Below, one piece after another: positions 39,101 to 48,695 of a stretch of DNA of 64,000 bases. The notes beneath the pieces were generated by a model that was not told the DNA's origin, made no database searches, and was given only the letters and a program-made list of their open reading frames with translations. Numbering within the stretch: position 1 is the first letter of the stretch; every line of letters begins with the position of its first letter. The position numbers and the translations under genes are program-made. The stretch is from Batillaria attramentaria (taxonomy: Eukaryota > Mollusca > Gastropoda > Batillariidae), in assembly GCA_018292915.2 (NCBI GenBank), contig JACVVK020000385.1, positions 347,001 to 411,000 on the forward strand, in the 5' to 3' direction.

Positions 39101-42100
39101 ACCTGCCTGGCTACCACAGAGGTCAATGGGGCTGTTAATGGCTCAGCGGAAAACGTCTTCAGACCTAACTGAAAGTAAATGCAAGTTTGCGCCCTGGCAT
39201 GAGTTTAGGGGCAGCAACAGTTCCTTGTATCTGCTCGGTGGGATGCCAGGCCACATCCGCCCACGTGTATACATCCCCCTTTCTTTGCATGTAGTGAAGC
39301 TTCACCTCAGAACCATCATGCAACACTTCCAGCACCTGGACACAGGAGACATCACCTTATAAGATTTCTGACATGGAGAGACCAGCGTCAGCTAAAGCCA
39401 AGAAAAACTAAAATAAACAGGTTCATGTAAAAACTTGTCTTGACATCTCATGACTTTTGCAACAATGGTTAAAGATATTTGTATGCCGTGCGTTGGAGAC
39501 ACAAACCTATGCGTAGTAGACGGCTTCTCCCTTCTTTCGGTTGCTTGAAAAAACAGCTTCCACAAAGTCGTCGACTTCTGGCACTCTGCAGATCGACAGT
39601 CATAAAGTTAATGACATTATTTCTACATTGCAGATAAATTCATGTTATGATAAATCAGACATCAAACACCATCCTTCATCTGTTTGAAAGAGACATTTTT
39701 CCAATAACAGTTATGAACATCCTTTATTATTTGTTCAACTTCATGTAGCACATTTTAAAGAATGACTGTCCTGTAGGTCCTCTAAGAAGCAAAGAGCTGT
39801 TACCTTCGTTCAATGAACCCCATGTTATGCAACCGCTGACCTAATGCCTTACAACAGCTGTGTTTATTGTATGTAACTGAACTGTTCATAACATCACGAC
39901 ACACTGCACTTGCATCTTTTCACATTTTGTCAATTTTAAACAATAGACCTGCATAAACCTCTTTAATCTACTCTCACAGAACTCCAACAGTTGAAGTTAC
40001 CTGCACCCAATTATGTTTCTTCAAAATTGTCATCTTACTGCAGGTCAGCACACTCGTGAGAGATGTACATAACTTCACACAAACAATGGCAGACCATGGA
40101 TCATACATTGTTGTGAAGTTATGAACTAACAAAGACCTATTTTGTGCAAAACCACACAGAAATGCATGTATGAATAGAAGAGGGGAAGTATGAATCATGA
40201 CTGAACCATCATTCTCATAACCTAAATCTACAGTATGACCATCAGGGGAAAATATTTGCTATCAGTCCATAACCTCACACCAAAGGATTGTTGTGAAGTT
40301 ACAAACAGCAGAATGGCACCGAAAAGTCTGTTAAAATGACTAGGACAAGAACCTAATGCTTCACACAGGATGTGAATGTGAAATTATGCAACCGCTGACC
40401 TAATGCCGTACAACAGCAGCGTTTACTGTATGTAACTGAACTGTTCATAACATCACAACACACTGCACTTGCATCTTTTCACATTTTGTCAAATTTAAAC
40501 AACAGACCTGCATAAACCTCTTTAATCTACTCTCACAGAACTCCAACAGTTGAAGTTACCTGCACCCAGTTATGTTTCTTCAAAATTGTCCATTTACTGC
40601 AGGTCAGCACACTCATGAGAGACGTACATAACTTCACACAAACAATGGCAGACCATGGATCATACATTATTGTGAAGTTATGAACTAACAAAGACCTATT
40701 TTGTGCAAAACCACACAAAAATGCATGTATGATTAGAAGAGGGGAAGTATGAATCATGACTGAAGCATCATCCTCATAACCTAAATCTACAATATGACCC
40801 TGAGTAAAAACATTTGCTGTCAGTTCATAACCTCACTCCAAAAGCTTTGTTGTGAAGTGATCAACATTTACTTCTCTAAAAATAACCCACAGACTTGATG
40901 TAGAGAACCCCAACTGCTTCAAAAAAACCCCTGCTTATCACTAAACTCAATAAAGCACACCCAATTCACCAGCAAAGAATCATTTCAATGAAAAGTGTTG
41001 TTCATAACATCACAACACAACTTTGTTTAAGTTTGTGTTGTGATGTTACGTGCTAAGGACTGACATGTTAAAAACAGTAATTAATTCTTTAAACAGTTTC
41101 TCCTCTTCAAAACTGTCCAAAACTGCAGCAGTCATGCTCTCACATAAAGGCATTTCACGTGTAGAAACGTAGTTGATAGTTTGATGCGACGTTCATAACA
41201 TCACAACGCTGATGATGAGGCGTTAGCCACAGATTTGTAGTGAAGTTACAAACTTTGACCATTACAGCCGATATATTCTTGACCACGCACAATAATAGTG
41301 AACACAATCGGACATGATCCCTTGCAACTATTAATGAGTGAGACGTGAACAAATTCATGTCTTTCACAATTCTGGGCTATTTCTCTACCTGTAAACATGA
41401 AAGCCTGAAAACGAGTACAACTCTTTGTTGTGAGATAACGGACACCATTATTGGAGTCTAAATTTTGCAATCACCTAAATGGAATTCCGTAAAATTCAAG
41501 CGATTTGACTTCAAACGTAATTATTTCGCAAGCCCGCCGCCCTAGATTCTGTAATTTTTCACAGAACTGTTAATGCGCTGTGTACGTTATCTTGACTACA
41601 AAAACATCTCAGACAGTCCAATAAAATGTTTTTTTCTTGTAGATACGCACTGTGAAAACTGTGGAAACACGGAGTGATGTCTCGGCGAAACATTTTTCCA
41701 AAGATTGCTTTCGTCGTGATCAGTGAACTACATTGCACAGAAGCTATAATCGAAGAAACATGAGGTCAAAAACGCTGTTGCGAAGTACGTAACAAGCAGA
41801 TCAGGACTGACAACAAAAACTTACCTTCATTTTCTTCGTTGTTCTTCGACATTCTGTTTCCCGATTCCACACAAAGACAAATCTGGCCAGAATGAATCGC
41901 ACATGGTGCTGCGAGCGAAACGAAAGTCAGCCGATTCGCGCCACTGCGCAAGTAAAAAAGTAGTACGTAACACGCCGTTCACAACGAAACTCGGAGCGCG
42001 ACCGATATCGCATATTTTCGACGGTATGAGTATCTGACGAATGCTATCGCTTTATGGTTAAAAACTGGCGTGAATTTAATAAAAAATGCACAACTTTTTG

Positions 42101-43429
42101 TTGTTGTTGTGTTTATTATTTCCGGCCGGTAACGATTATTCCGCCGCGGCTATTTTTTACAGCAATGGCTTACGTACATTCCTGGTCACGAAAATCCAAC
42201 GTGGCTCGCATAGTAAGCGGTAAATTTCAAAATGAAAGTTTTGGAACCGACTACGGACCACTTCCAAGTTTACTGTACTGGATTATCAAGCGGTGGGCAC
42301 TTTCTTTTTGAAGTTATTCTTGATCACTGTGAAGGACCAAAAACCGTGTCACAAAAATCGCGCTCAGCGGCGGCGCCGAAAATGCGGGAAAAGTGCAATT
42401 GCACCGATTTATTTACAATATTCCGACGAGAAAAGTTTAGGAGCCAGAGTTTCATATATCTGCTAAACACTGGTGCCCTTACATTAAAAAAATTACCATT
42501 TTAAGGTATTTTTATTTCCACTCAAAGTCTGCTAGTGCAACGATCGGGCGTTCTACGCCATTTCTGAGCCATGCCCATATATAAATATATATATTACAAA
42601 CAATAAAGTTGTTGATATAACACCTCCCAAGCATGAGGAAAACAAACAAGTATAGGGGCCTTCTCAGTTCCAAATTTCCACTCTTCTGTGTGTGAGAATG
42701 ATCGAGATGTCGGGACCACTATACCCTTCTTTGTCTCTTGTGAAATGTTAAGAGCTTTTGCAGGATTCGGTGAAACTTAGGTCTTGCCGCATGCACACTC
42801 AATTATACACATTTTGTAAAATTTTCCGAAGGCCTGTATTGCACTTCCTTAGTGAGGCAGAAGCACATAATAACGTGTAACATTTTGTAATAAGCTGATG
42901 AATGACCGAATGTACTGGCGCGCGCAAGATAGCAAATGTCATAAGAAATATTTACCTGTGGAATATACTTCCTTTGTAACCGACGGGCACTCCATCCTTT
43001 CTGTATTCGCCAGTACAGAACTGTCTGTAAAATAGAGACATTTATTAATTGTTCAGTTATAACTTAAACTAATGCAAGTACGCTTCAGATGGCCAATATT
43101 CTGATGATCGTATTATTTGATGCGAGTCAGCACACCTGCCAAACCTTAGTTCTCTATGATTCCAAACAAAGGCTGCTGGTCGTCTAGGCTCACCTGAAAT
43201 TTTCTGCAGTTTTGGGAACATCGTTCGCGAACAGCTCGAATTTGATCCTGCCGACCTCCTGCAAAAAAACCGACAAATTATGAATCAGAAACTCAGATGA
43301 TTTGACAGCGAGGTAGGATTCAAAACGATGATCCAAACAGTCGCCCTGAGCACTTACCGTGTTTCCGATGGCAATATCAAAGAAAACAATCGGGTTGTTC
43401 GGGTCCTCCGTCTTCTGCTGTAGCGCCAT
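35790..43429 (-). CDS. PPIH: Peptidyl-prolyl isomerase H (cyclophilin H), whole gene
   Basis: Encodes the cyclophilin that binds PRPF4/PRPF3 in the U4/U6.U5 tri-snRNP in other animals; it catalyses Xaa-Pro cis-trans isomerisation. Seven exons (43358-43429, 43194-43258, 42956-43024, 37090-37132, 36685-36780, 36347-36434, 35790-35899) join in phase to 180 residues (human PPIH has 177). Landmarks are [60 protein letters not shown] with the catalytic Arg69, Phe74 and Gln77 equivalents of CypA Arg55, Phe60 and Gln63, [15 protein letters not shown], and the C-terminus VQCGEM shared with PPIH. The Trp of the cyclosporin pocket (CypA Trp121) is Phe136 here. All introns are GT-AG. Confidence 0.96.
36089..36115. 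repeat. Poly-C/poly-G run in PPIH intron 6
   Basis: About 27 consecutive C on the plus strand (G on the PPIH transcript strand), next to A-rich low-complexity sequence. Run length is likely uncertain in assembly. Confidence 0.85.
36347..36434 (-). CDS. PPIH: PPIH exon 6
   Basis: Encodes [20 protein letters not shown] then [10 protein letters not shown]. The Phe at the start of [10 protein letters not shown] replaces the usual Trp. Confidence 0.95.
36685..36780 (-). CDS. PPIH: PPIH exon 5
   Basis: Encodes [20 protein letters not shown] and [12 protein letters not shown]; acceptor TTTCTCAG, donor GTAAAT. Confidence 0.95.
37090..37132 (-). CDS. PPIH: PPIH exon 4
   Basis: A 43-base exon encoding [14 protein letters not shown]. 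Its acceptor (GATTGCAG) lies only about 50 bases from the left end of the transposon in intron 3. Confidence 0.95.
37531..38680. repeat. Internal direct duplication in the PPIH-intron transposon (1)
   Basis: About 240-290 bp beginning at ACTTCACAACATTTTTCAAC (37541 and 38441) are repeated at about 900-bp spacing with roughly 90-95% identity by eye. The second copy has a T20 insertion near 38684-38703. Confidence 0.85.
38757..38994 (+). pseudogene. LINE zf-RVT-like fragment inside the transposon
   Basis: The frame starting at 38767 reads [18 protein letters not shown] then PYYVQMF. This is the Cys/His pattern (C-x2-C ... HLFW-x-C) of the zinc-binding segment found after the reverse-transcriptase domain in many LINEs. 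It ends near [10 protein letters not shown]. It starts abruptly where internal duplication copy 2 loses similarity to copy 1, so it is probably an inserted or captured piece. Confidence 0.6.
39165..39349 (-). pseudogene. Transposon protein fragment, C-terminal exon
   Basis: After a TGTCCAG acceptor the minus strand encodes [20 protein letters not shown] then [18 protein letters not shown] and a short basic end ([13 protein letters not shown]) before TAG. Similar short DGxxVxVxFM...YxW segments occur in uncharacterised transposon-linked invertebrate proteins. I cannot name a family. Confidence 0.55.
39512..39593 (-). pseudogene. Transposon protein fragment, upstream exon
   Basis: After a CTGCAG acceptor the minus strand reads [20 protein letters not shown] then AVYYA, followed by TAG just before a GTTTGT donor. 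In sense it should join the downstream VLEVLHDG exon (YYA to VLEV), but the TAG and splice phase do not allow it. The copy therefore looks damaged, or my donor is wrong. Confidence 0.5.
39830..40760. repeat. Internal direct duplication in the PPIH-intron transposon (2)
   Basis: About 370 bp from ATGCAACCGCTGACCTAATGCC to GGGGAAGTATGAATCATGACTG are repeated with 559-bp spacing (about 39826-40205 and 40385-40764). Only scattered substitutions separate the copies. Each copy carries motif sites in both orientations. Confidence 0.9.
41825..41852 (-). CDS. Possible first coding exon of the transposon gene
   Basis: ATG at 41852 encodes MSKNNEENE and stops at a strong GTAAGT donor. It could open the transposon gene whose C-terminal scraps lie at 39.2-39.6 kb, but intermediate exons are not identified and the phase to the known scrap does not match. 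Confidence 0.3.
42956..43024 (-). CDS. PPIH: PPIH exon 3
   Basis: Encodes [20 protein letters not shown] then FH and the split catalytic Arg codon. KDGVP is characteristic of PPIH relative to CypA. Donor GTAAAT opens the 5.8-kb intron that holds the motif-array transposon. Confidence 0.95.
43194..43258 (-). CDS. PPIH: PPIH exon 2
   Basis: Encodes [20 protein letters not shown]; acceptor TTTTTTTGCAG, donor GTGAGC. Confidence 0.95.
43358..43429 (-). CDS. PPIH: PPIH exon 1
   Basis: ATG at 43429 gives [20 protein letters not shown] and ends IGNT before GTAAGT. The N-terminal extension before NPIVFF has the length expected of PPIH. Confidence 0.94.
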
Positions 43430-44063
43430 GCTGCCTGTGTTTGTGTCCGACCAAATGTTACTTTACAAACCCGCCATCGGAGAGTTCTTTTAAAGGGAGA
43501 GTACAAGAGTACGCGACCAATGGTGCCGAAGCACGGCAAGAGGATTTCAGTGAACCTTTGTAGATGGTAAAATGTTGGGGGTGGGGGGTGGGGATTTGGG
43601 TTACAGATATAAGCTACTAAAGCATTGTTTCAACTACTGGCCCATGCTCATTGTCTCTAACGCCTGTAGCTTGTAGCTGCACGAAGCATAAACCAGTCTT
43701 TCATACATGTGCTTGTCCAACATCATACTGCTGCTTAAGGTGTGAGTGGATTGTTGACACCCGTTACAGATACATTACGTAATTTTTGTACAAGCTATGG
43801 CTGTTTTTTTTTATAGAAAAGTCTCAGAACTGCACGTAGAAGGTTAAATGTCGCATTGCACAAATACTGCTGTCAGTAGGGTATTCTGGTGTGTGCGCTA
43901 GCTATAGCGATGCAGTTTAGAATTCAAGAGAATTGTTCTTTTATTTTTTTTGTGACCACATTGAGAGCCGACAGTAAGAAATATAGATAAGTTATCGAGT
44001 GGCCTATTATGGGTTTTACTGTCATCATTTTCTTCTTCGGAATGGATGTAGTTGCATGAAGGA

Positions 44064-44347
44064 AGTGTGGCTCAGTTGGTATATAGTTCGCCCGTTAGAG
44101 GGTGCAGATGTATACCAGTCAATTCCATCGATATGTTTCGCAGAAAGTCAAGTCATGGAAAAAAGTCAGCGGCCATGTGACTTCACCTCTTCGGACCCTG
44201 GAGTACATTTGCACCCCCTCCTGCGTTGTGGGGATACATTCGCCCCTCTTAGTGGATGACTGGAGTTTATTTTCCCCTCCTGTGCATGACTGGTATACAT
44301 TTGCACCCCCTAATGGGCGAACTGTACCAACTGAGCGCAAGTGTGTC
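44064..44347. mobile_element. Foldback element with about 58-bp inverted arms
   Basis: The left arm (about 44064-44122: GTGTGGCTCAGTTGG, TTCGCCCGTTAG, GTATACCAGTCA) is the reverse complement, with few mismatches, of the right arm (about 44289-44347). The 165-bp loop holds three further short units with TACATTTGCACCCCCT or its variants. The arm start (GTGGCTCAGTTGG) looks like a tRNA D-arm or A box. Confidence 0.78.
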
Positions 44348-44565
44348 AGTGGGAAAATGGTACGTGATAGTAAAACATACTAGGCCTCTCAATGCCTTAC
44401 CCATATTTCATACTGTCAGCTCTCAATGTGGGCGCATAAAAAAGAATAAAACTAATTGCAATTCTGTAGAATTCTGGACCGCACTCTAGTATAAGTTTTA
44501 AATTGTTTGTAAATTTGTTACTCTGGACTTCTCTTTACAGTTATTCAGATGACTGATCAGACAAG

Positions 44566-44804
44566 ATGATGCATCTATCACCATCCATGCAGCCAGCCTG
44601 GCCTGATTTGAAGTGTTTCCAGCACTGTGATCGCAGCACCAACATCCTGTGTTGCGTAGTGCCGATAGCGTGCCCGATTTGTCAACAGGACACAAGCACA
44701 ACACCAATGAGGATCCCACCGTACATTTTACCATCACCTTTTGTTGCCTCCAGCGTGGCGCCCTGTAGCCTGGTGTTGAAACCTACCACAGGTGATTTCA
44801 TAAG
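44566..44804 (+). CDS. MKRN2OS: MKRN2OS exon 1
   Basis: From ATG 44566 (a second Met follows at once) it encodes HCDRSTNILCCVVPIACPIC and ends TTGDFIR at donor GTACGG. The Cys pattern (HC ... CPIC) may bind a metal; this is inference. Start choice between the Mets is uncertain. Confidence 0.85.
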
Positions 44805-46940
44805 GTACGGTGTGTAGATTATGTGTTTTGAGGGGGGGGGGGGGGGGGGGAGTGAGTATTGTATAGGCGCTTTACCCAATTTCATGAATCGGCTGAAAGC
44901 GCCACGAACTGAACCCAGCACACACGCTCACGTGAATCACACGCATTCTCTCACACACTAGACATTATAAACACATTACAATCACGTGGTGCGAAGGGTC
45001 AGCTCAGCTATTTAAATTTCGGAATTTTGAATTGCATTTATTTTTCACATGAGGTGGGCTGAACATTTCCAAAGCAGAGGGGGAGGAAGCCGGAGTACCC
45101 AGAGAGAACCCCCGACGACCGGCCCAAATGAACCTTTACATAAAAATTTGCATGCAGACTATTAAATAATAGATTCTGTAATATTTGTCATGGAACTACA
45201 TATACATGTACAAGGTTTGGAAAGGATTTTAACATTATGAAAATGTATCCTTTGGCTGTTGAGAAGCTGTGGATGAGAAACTAGTCTATGGTAACCACTT
45301 ACACAGTAACAGCACCATTCCCGCTTCAGTTTGGCACATAAACAACAGTTCATCTCTCCCTCGGTCTCCTCCGGTCTCTGTCTCTTCCTCTTCCTCAAAC
45401 TTTGTGTTGGACTTATTATGTCCGTTTGTCTGTCTTTATTTTCACTATTCCATATCAGTGTGTGTGTGTGTGTGTGCACATAAATTTGTCTGAGTGTTTG
45501 CCACTGTAAATGTGTTATTAATTCATAGCATTTTAATTTCCAGAGATTATACCAGCACAGCAAATCTTCACATTGGTATAACAGATACCAGAGGTACGAG
45601 GATGAATTTTTACATGTAATATTAAATCCTACCTTTCTTACAGGGATGTCACTGGAGCTTGAAACCTATAGGACAAATGTCCCGGAAGGTGGCAGATGAA
45701 TAGGACATTTTGGGCATTCTGGCGCGCGACAATAATTAAAGCATTGTAAAACAGGAACCACATAAACACAGGTCAGGGTTAAACTCTTTGCTTCACTGTG
45801 TCCTTCATACATGTGAATAGTGTGGAAGACACTGAGGAAAAGGGGATTTATTGACTAGTAAGACCTTAACAAAAGGACATAAACATATTGGTAATGGAAA
45901 GTGAAAAAAAGTAGTATTAACTCATTTCAGGTAATACTGTTTGGTTGACTTGCTGTCAGTGTCATCAAAGATTCAAATGTTCAACAGAAACGCAATCGGA
46001 CATAATGACCTCCTCTTGAAATAAACAATCGGACATCTGTCCTGCTGGACAGTTTTTTCATCGGACACTTGGCCAAGTCTATCGGTCATAGTCCTGTGTC
46101 CGGGCACCAGTGACATCCCTGTTCTTATGCTTGCAGATTGTTCTGAACTGCGTGTTTTCGTGGCATCTATCATCACACCTTTTAGACATCTGGACAGTGA
46201 CAGTGTGTGATGCAGTGACCACACTGAGCGCTCCAGTACTGTAGTAACAGTCGTAAAATTTGAATGTTTGAGCACTCGCACAAATTGTCTCGCAGCTTAA
46301 GCATGCAGGTGCACTCATAAGCAAAACTGTTCCGAAACACAAGTTGGCTTAGTAAAGATGGAATCAATCTGCTTAAACTAATTAAGTGTGAGAGTAACTG
46401 CAGTTTTCACACGCTTTCACATGGCTACACAACTGTAGGAAATACACACATACTCAGACAAAAATGTCTTGGCTAAACTAATGGATGTTTGTCTTGAAAA
46501 TGGTCCACTGTGGCCTGGCTATAAACGATTGGGCATACCTCTGCCTTTGTAAGAAAGTAAATGAGCGTTTGGAAAATGAATCGGTCGACTCGCAAAATGT
46601 AGCAATTTATGTACATGCAGCAATGTTCACTCGTGGTCAGATATGACGCTTTTAATACGCTCCTATGCGTTTGAGAGTGTATGTTTATTCTGTTCATAGT
46701 TATTTCAGTCATGGTAGTGATGTCACCTCTGTAATTACTGCAACTCATGGACTACAAGTTATATAAGCCGCGTCCACTACTTCTGCATCGTTGAATTAGC
46801 TATGCCGAAACAGTAAAGTACTGTACAAAAAAAGCGAAAGCCAATCAACAAAGTACTCACACAAGAATGTGAAAGTGAAACACACACACACTCTATCATG
46901 CTTGAGTTCATGGGGAAAGTCCAACCAAAGACAAATTACC

Positions 46941-47000
<60 letters not shown>

Positions 47001-47735
47001 GAGCAAAATGGCTGTAAAACAGCAATGAATCAAATGTCTCTACCGTTATGATCAAGAATCGAGATTTGCTGATTTCACTTTCAGCAGTTCAAAATTCACA
47101 GCATAGGATTAGCTGCAGGGGTCAATTTCAAGAAAAAAAGATGAGGCTTGTAGTCCTTGAAATACGTTTTTTTAATGCCTAATTTTTATTGTTATTTTCT
47201 TCAGGTCGGTGTTATGATTTTGATGAGGAGGGTCTACATGTTGGGAACACTTGGCCACATTGCCTGGCTGTTCCCGTGACAACATCTGGTGCCACTTCCC
47301 CTGCATGGGACCAACATTTGACAGCGTTTGCCGATCCTTTCAGATGGAATCCTCAAAGGTTAGCGGTACATGTATTATTAATGTCTTGTGTTTGTTTCTT
47401 TTGATTATTGACAATTAAAAACAAAGTGAAATTCATGTGCAGACTCATTTACGATGCCAGTCTTACCTTCATGTACACACAGACACAGACACACACAATA
47501 TTTTATTTCTGTCCACAGGTATGATGAGGCAGACTGCAACTGTTTTGACTTTGTCCTTCAATTCCTGCATTACATGGGACTTCAGGGGAATTTCAGTGCC
47601 GGAGTGCTGGCCAGTAAGCAGGCATTTTGTGAGGAGTTTCTCTTGCAGAGGACAGCGAAAGCTACCCAGTACATACACTTGTATCGGAGGGTTCTGAAAG
47701 ATGGACATGTGCTATCCAATGCAGCATTTTTATGA
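44566..47735 (+). CDS. MKRN2OS: MKRN2 opposite-strand protein homologue, whole gene
   Basis: Function is unknown in any animal. The vertebrate gene is named for overlapping MKRN2 on the opposite strand. Four exons (44566-44804, 45544-45593, 47205-47358, 47519-47735) join in phase to 219 residues, about the length of the vertebrate protein. Landmarks I recognise are CPICQQDTSTTPMRIPPYIL with PSPF, CSLVLKPTTGDFIRDYTS, LHIGITDTRG, YDFDEEGLH, WPHCLAVPV, WDQHLTAFADPFRWNPQRYD and CNCFDFVLQFL. A CTTTACAG 25 bases before the ATG may be the acceptor of a 5'UTR exon. I see no MKRN2 on the other strand. PPIH diverges from it 1.1 kb upstream. Confidence 0.88.
44851..45132 (-). mobile_element. SINE family A, truncated copy in MKRN2OS intron 1
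   Basis: Tail-side 280 bp of family A. Where other copies have a (TTA)n tail, this one has a run of about 19 G on the plus strand (44832-44850). Confidence 0.85.
45544..45593 (+). CDS. MKRN2OS: MKRN2OS exon 2
   Basis: A 50-base exon encoding DYTSTANLHIGITDTRG; acceptor TTTCCAG, donor GTACGA. Confidence 0.87.
45641..46121. mobile_element. 481-bp TIR element with GGACA/TGTCC motifs, MKRN2OS intron 2
   Basis: CAGGGATGTCACTGG at 45641-45655 is the exact reverse complement of 46107-46121. Subterminal regions on both sides carry several AGGACAAATGTCC, CGGACATAATG and CGGACATCTGTCC words. No coding capacity. Confidence 0.75.
46465..46600 (+). repeat. GGACAWWTGTCC repeat family, diverged copy
   Basis: Has TGTCTTGGCTAAACTAATGG, GTTTGTCTTGAAAATGGTCC, ACTGTGGC, CTCTGCCTTTGTAAGAAAG and GGAAAATGAATCGG in family order. 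Confidence 0.6.
46944..47000. repeat. (AC)n microsatellite in MKRN2OS intron 2
   Basis: About 56 bp of pure AC. Confidence 0.96.
47205..47358 (+). CDS. MKRN2OS: MKRN2OS exon 3
   Basis: Encodes RCYDFDEEGLHVGNTWPHCL then AVPVTTSG and WDQHLTAFADPFRWNPQR; acceptor TTCTTCAG, donor GTTAGC. Confidence 0.9.
47519..47735 (+). CDS. MKRN2OS: MKRN2OS exon 4
   Basis: Encodes YDEADCNCFDFVLQFLHYMG through LYRRVLKDGHVLSNAAFL and TGA; acceptor GTCCACAG. Confidence 0.9.
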
Positions 47736-47784
47736 TGCGCGCTGTGCAGTAATTGATGACTTCTACTGTGATATATTTTGTATA

Positions 47785-48247
47785 CCATAATTTTCGGACC
47801 AGTGAGTGCACCTGAGTATACGCCGCACCCACTAAATTTTTTTTACAGATATTTATTTCATGCATGCATAAGGCGCACCTATCTATAAGCCGCACATTCA
47901 GTACCGCTAATCACATTCACTGATTGTCATCATGATGATCATCCTGTCCGCTGAAACCACTGAATTGCTCCTGTTAAACAGTCGCAGAATGGTTTCGTCC
48001 GACATTTTTGGAGCCTCGTTTTCGCTGTTGCTGTCGTCTGTGTGTGCATGACATGAAAAATGACTGATCTGAATGATTTATTGTGAGTGTGTTTAGTTTA
48101 ATGTGAACAGTGATCACACGCCATTACTCAGTTCAGACTGCATGAAGCTCATGAAACCGAAAGTCCATAAATAGGCTGCATCGTTGTATAAGCCGCAGTG
48201 TTCAGAGCTGGGGAAAAAAGTAGCAGCTTATGGTCCGGAAATTACGG
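47785..48247. mobile_element. 463-bp MITE with TA target site (pogo/Tc1-mariner type)
   Basis: Begins CCATAATTTTCGGACCA and ends TGGTCCGGAAATTACGG, imperfect inverted repeats flanked by TA on both sides. The next segments (GCCGCACCCACTAAATTTT, TAAGGCGCACCTATCTATAA, GCCGCA) match a MITE type I recognise from fish and other animals, whose ends read CCGTAATTTCCGGAC. It lies 50 bases after the MKRN2OS stop, in its likely 3'UTR. Confidence 0.82.
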
Positions 48248-48639
48248 TACTCATCTTCACAAATTGTAATCAGTGAGTAAATACTTTTTGTGAAGTTTCA
48301 GTGATGTTTGCACCTTTGCGTTGTGTTTGATGCTTTCTGTGTGGCTTGTAAGTCTAGAATTTTATAAAATCTGGTCAAAACAGATCACTTTAATGTAGGT
48401 ATTGTGACAGTGGAATCTGGATGGAGGAGTTTTCATAATTGCTTAGGAAAAGTGCAAGGTAGCCGTGTATGCGTCAACCTGAGCTACAAAATCATCAATG
48501 CCAAAATTCCATGATGTGACTTTGCAAAGTGAAATGAAAGTCCTTGCGTTTTCTGGTTAAGATTATGACAGTCTCTCTCTCTCTCTCTTTTCTCTCTCTC
48601 TCTCTGTGTCACCAAGGTCTTCTCACTTACACTCTCACT

Positions 48640-48695
<56 letters not shown>

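Larger units (their letters stand above)
37182..42576 (-). mobile_element. 5.4-kb DNA transposon with 19-bp TIRs and a dispersed 17-bp motif, PPIH intron 3
   Basis: GGGCATGGCTCAGAAATGG at 37182-37200 is the exact reverse complement of 42558-42576. Flanks are TATAT and ATATA, so the target duplication is short (about 4 bp) and cannot be fixed exactly. The interior carries about 20 copies of GTTGTGAAGTTATGTAC or its reverse complement, and two internal duplications (about 240 bp, 37.53 and 38.43 kb; about 370 bp, 39.83 and 40.39 kb). Minus-strand protein scraps include a start exon and a 56-residue exon (separate entries). I do not recognise the superfamily. Coding parts look decayed. Confidence 0.85.

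Noticed and set aside
42054..42504. Plus-strand open frames near the right end of the PPIH-intron transposon
   Set aside because: They lack any domain I recognise and overlap the region just before the right TIR; I could not connect them to the minus-strand transposon exons.
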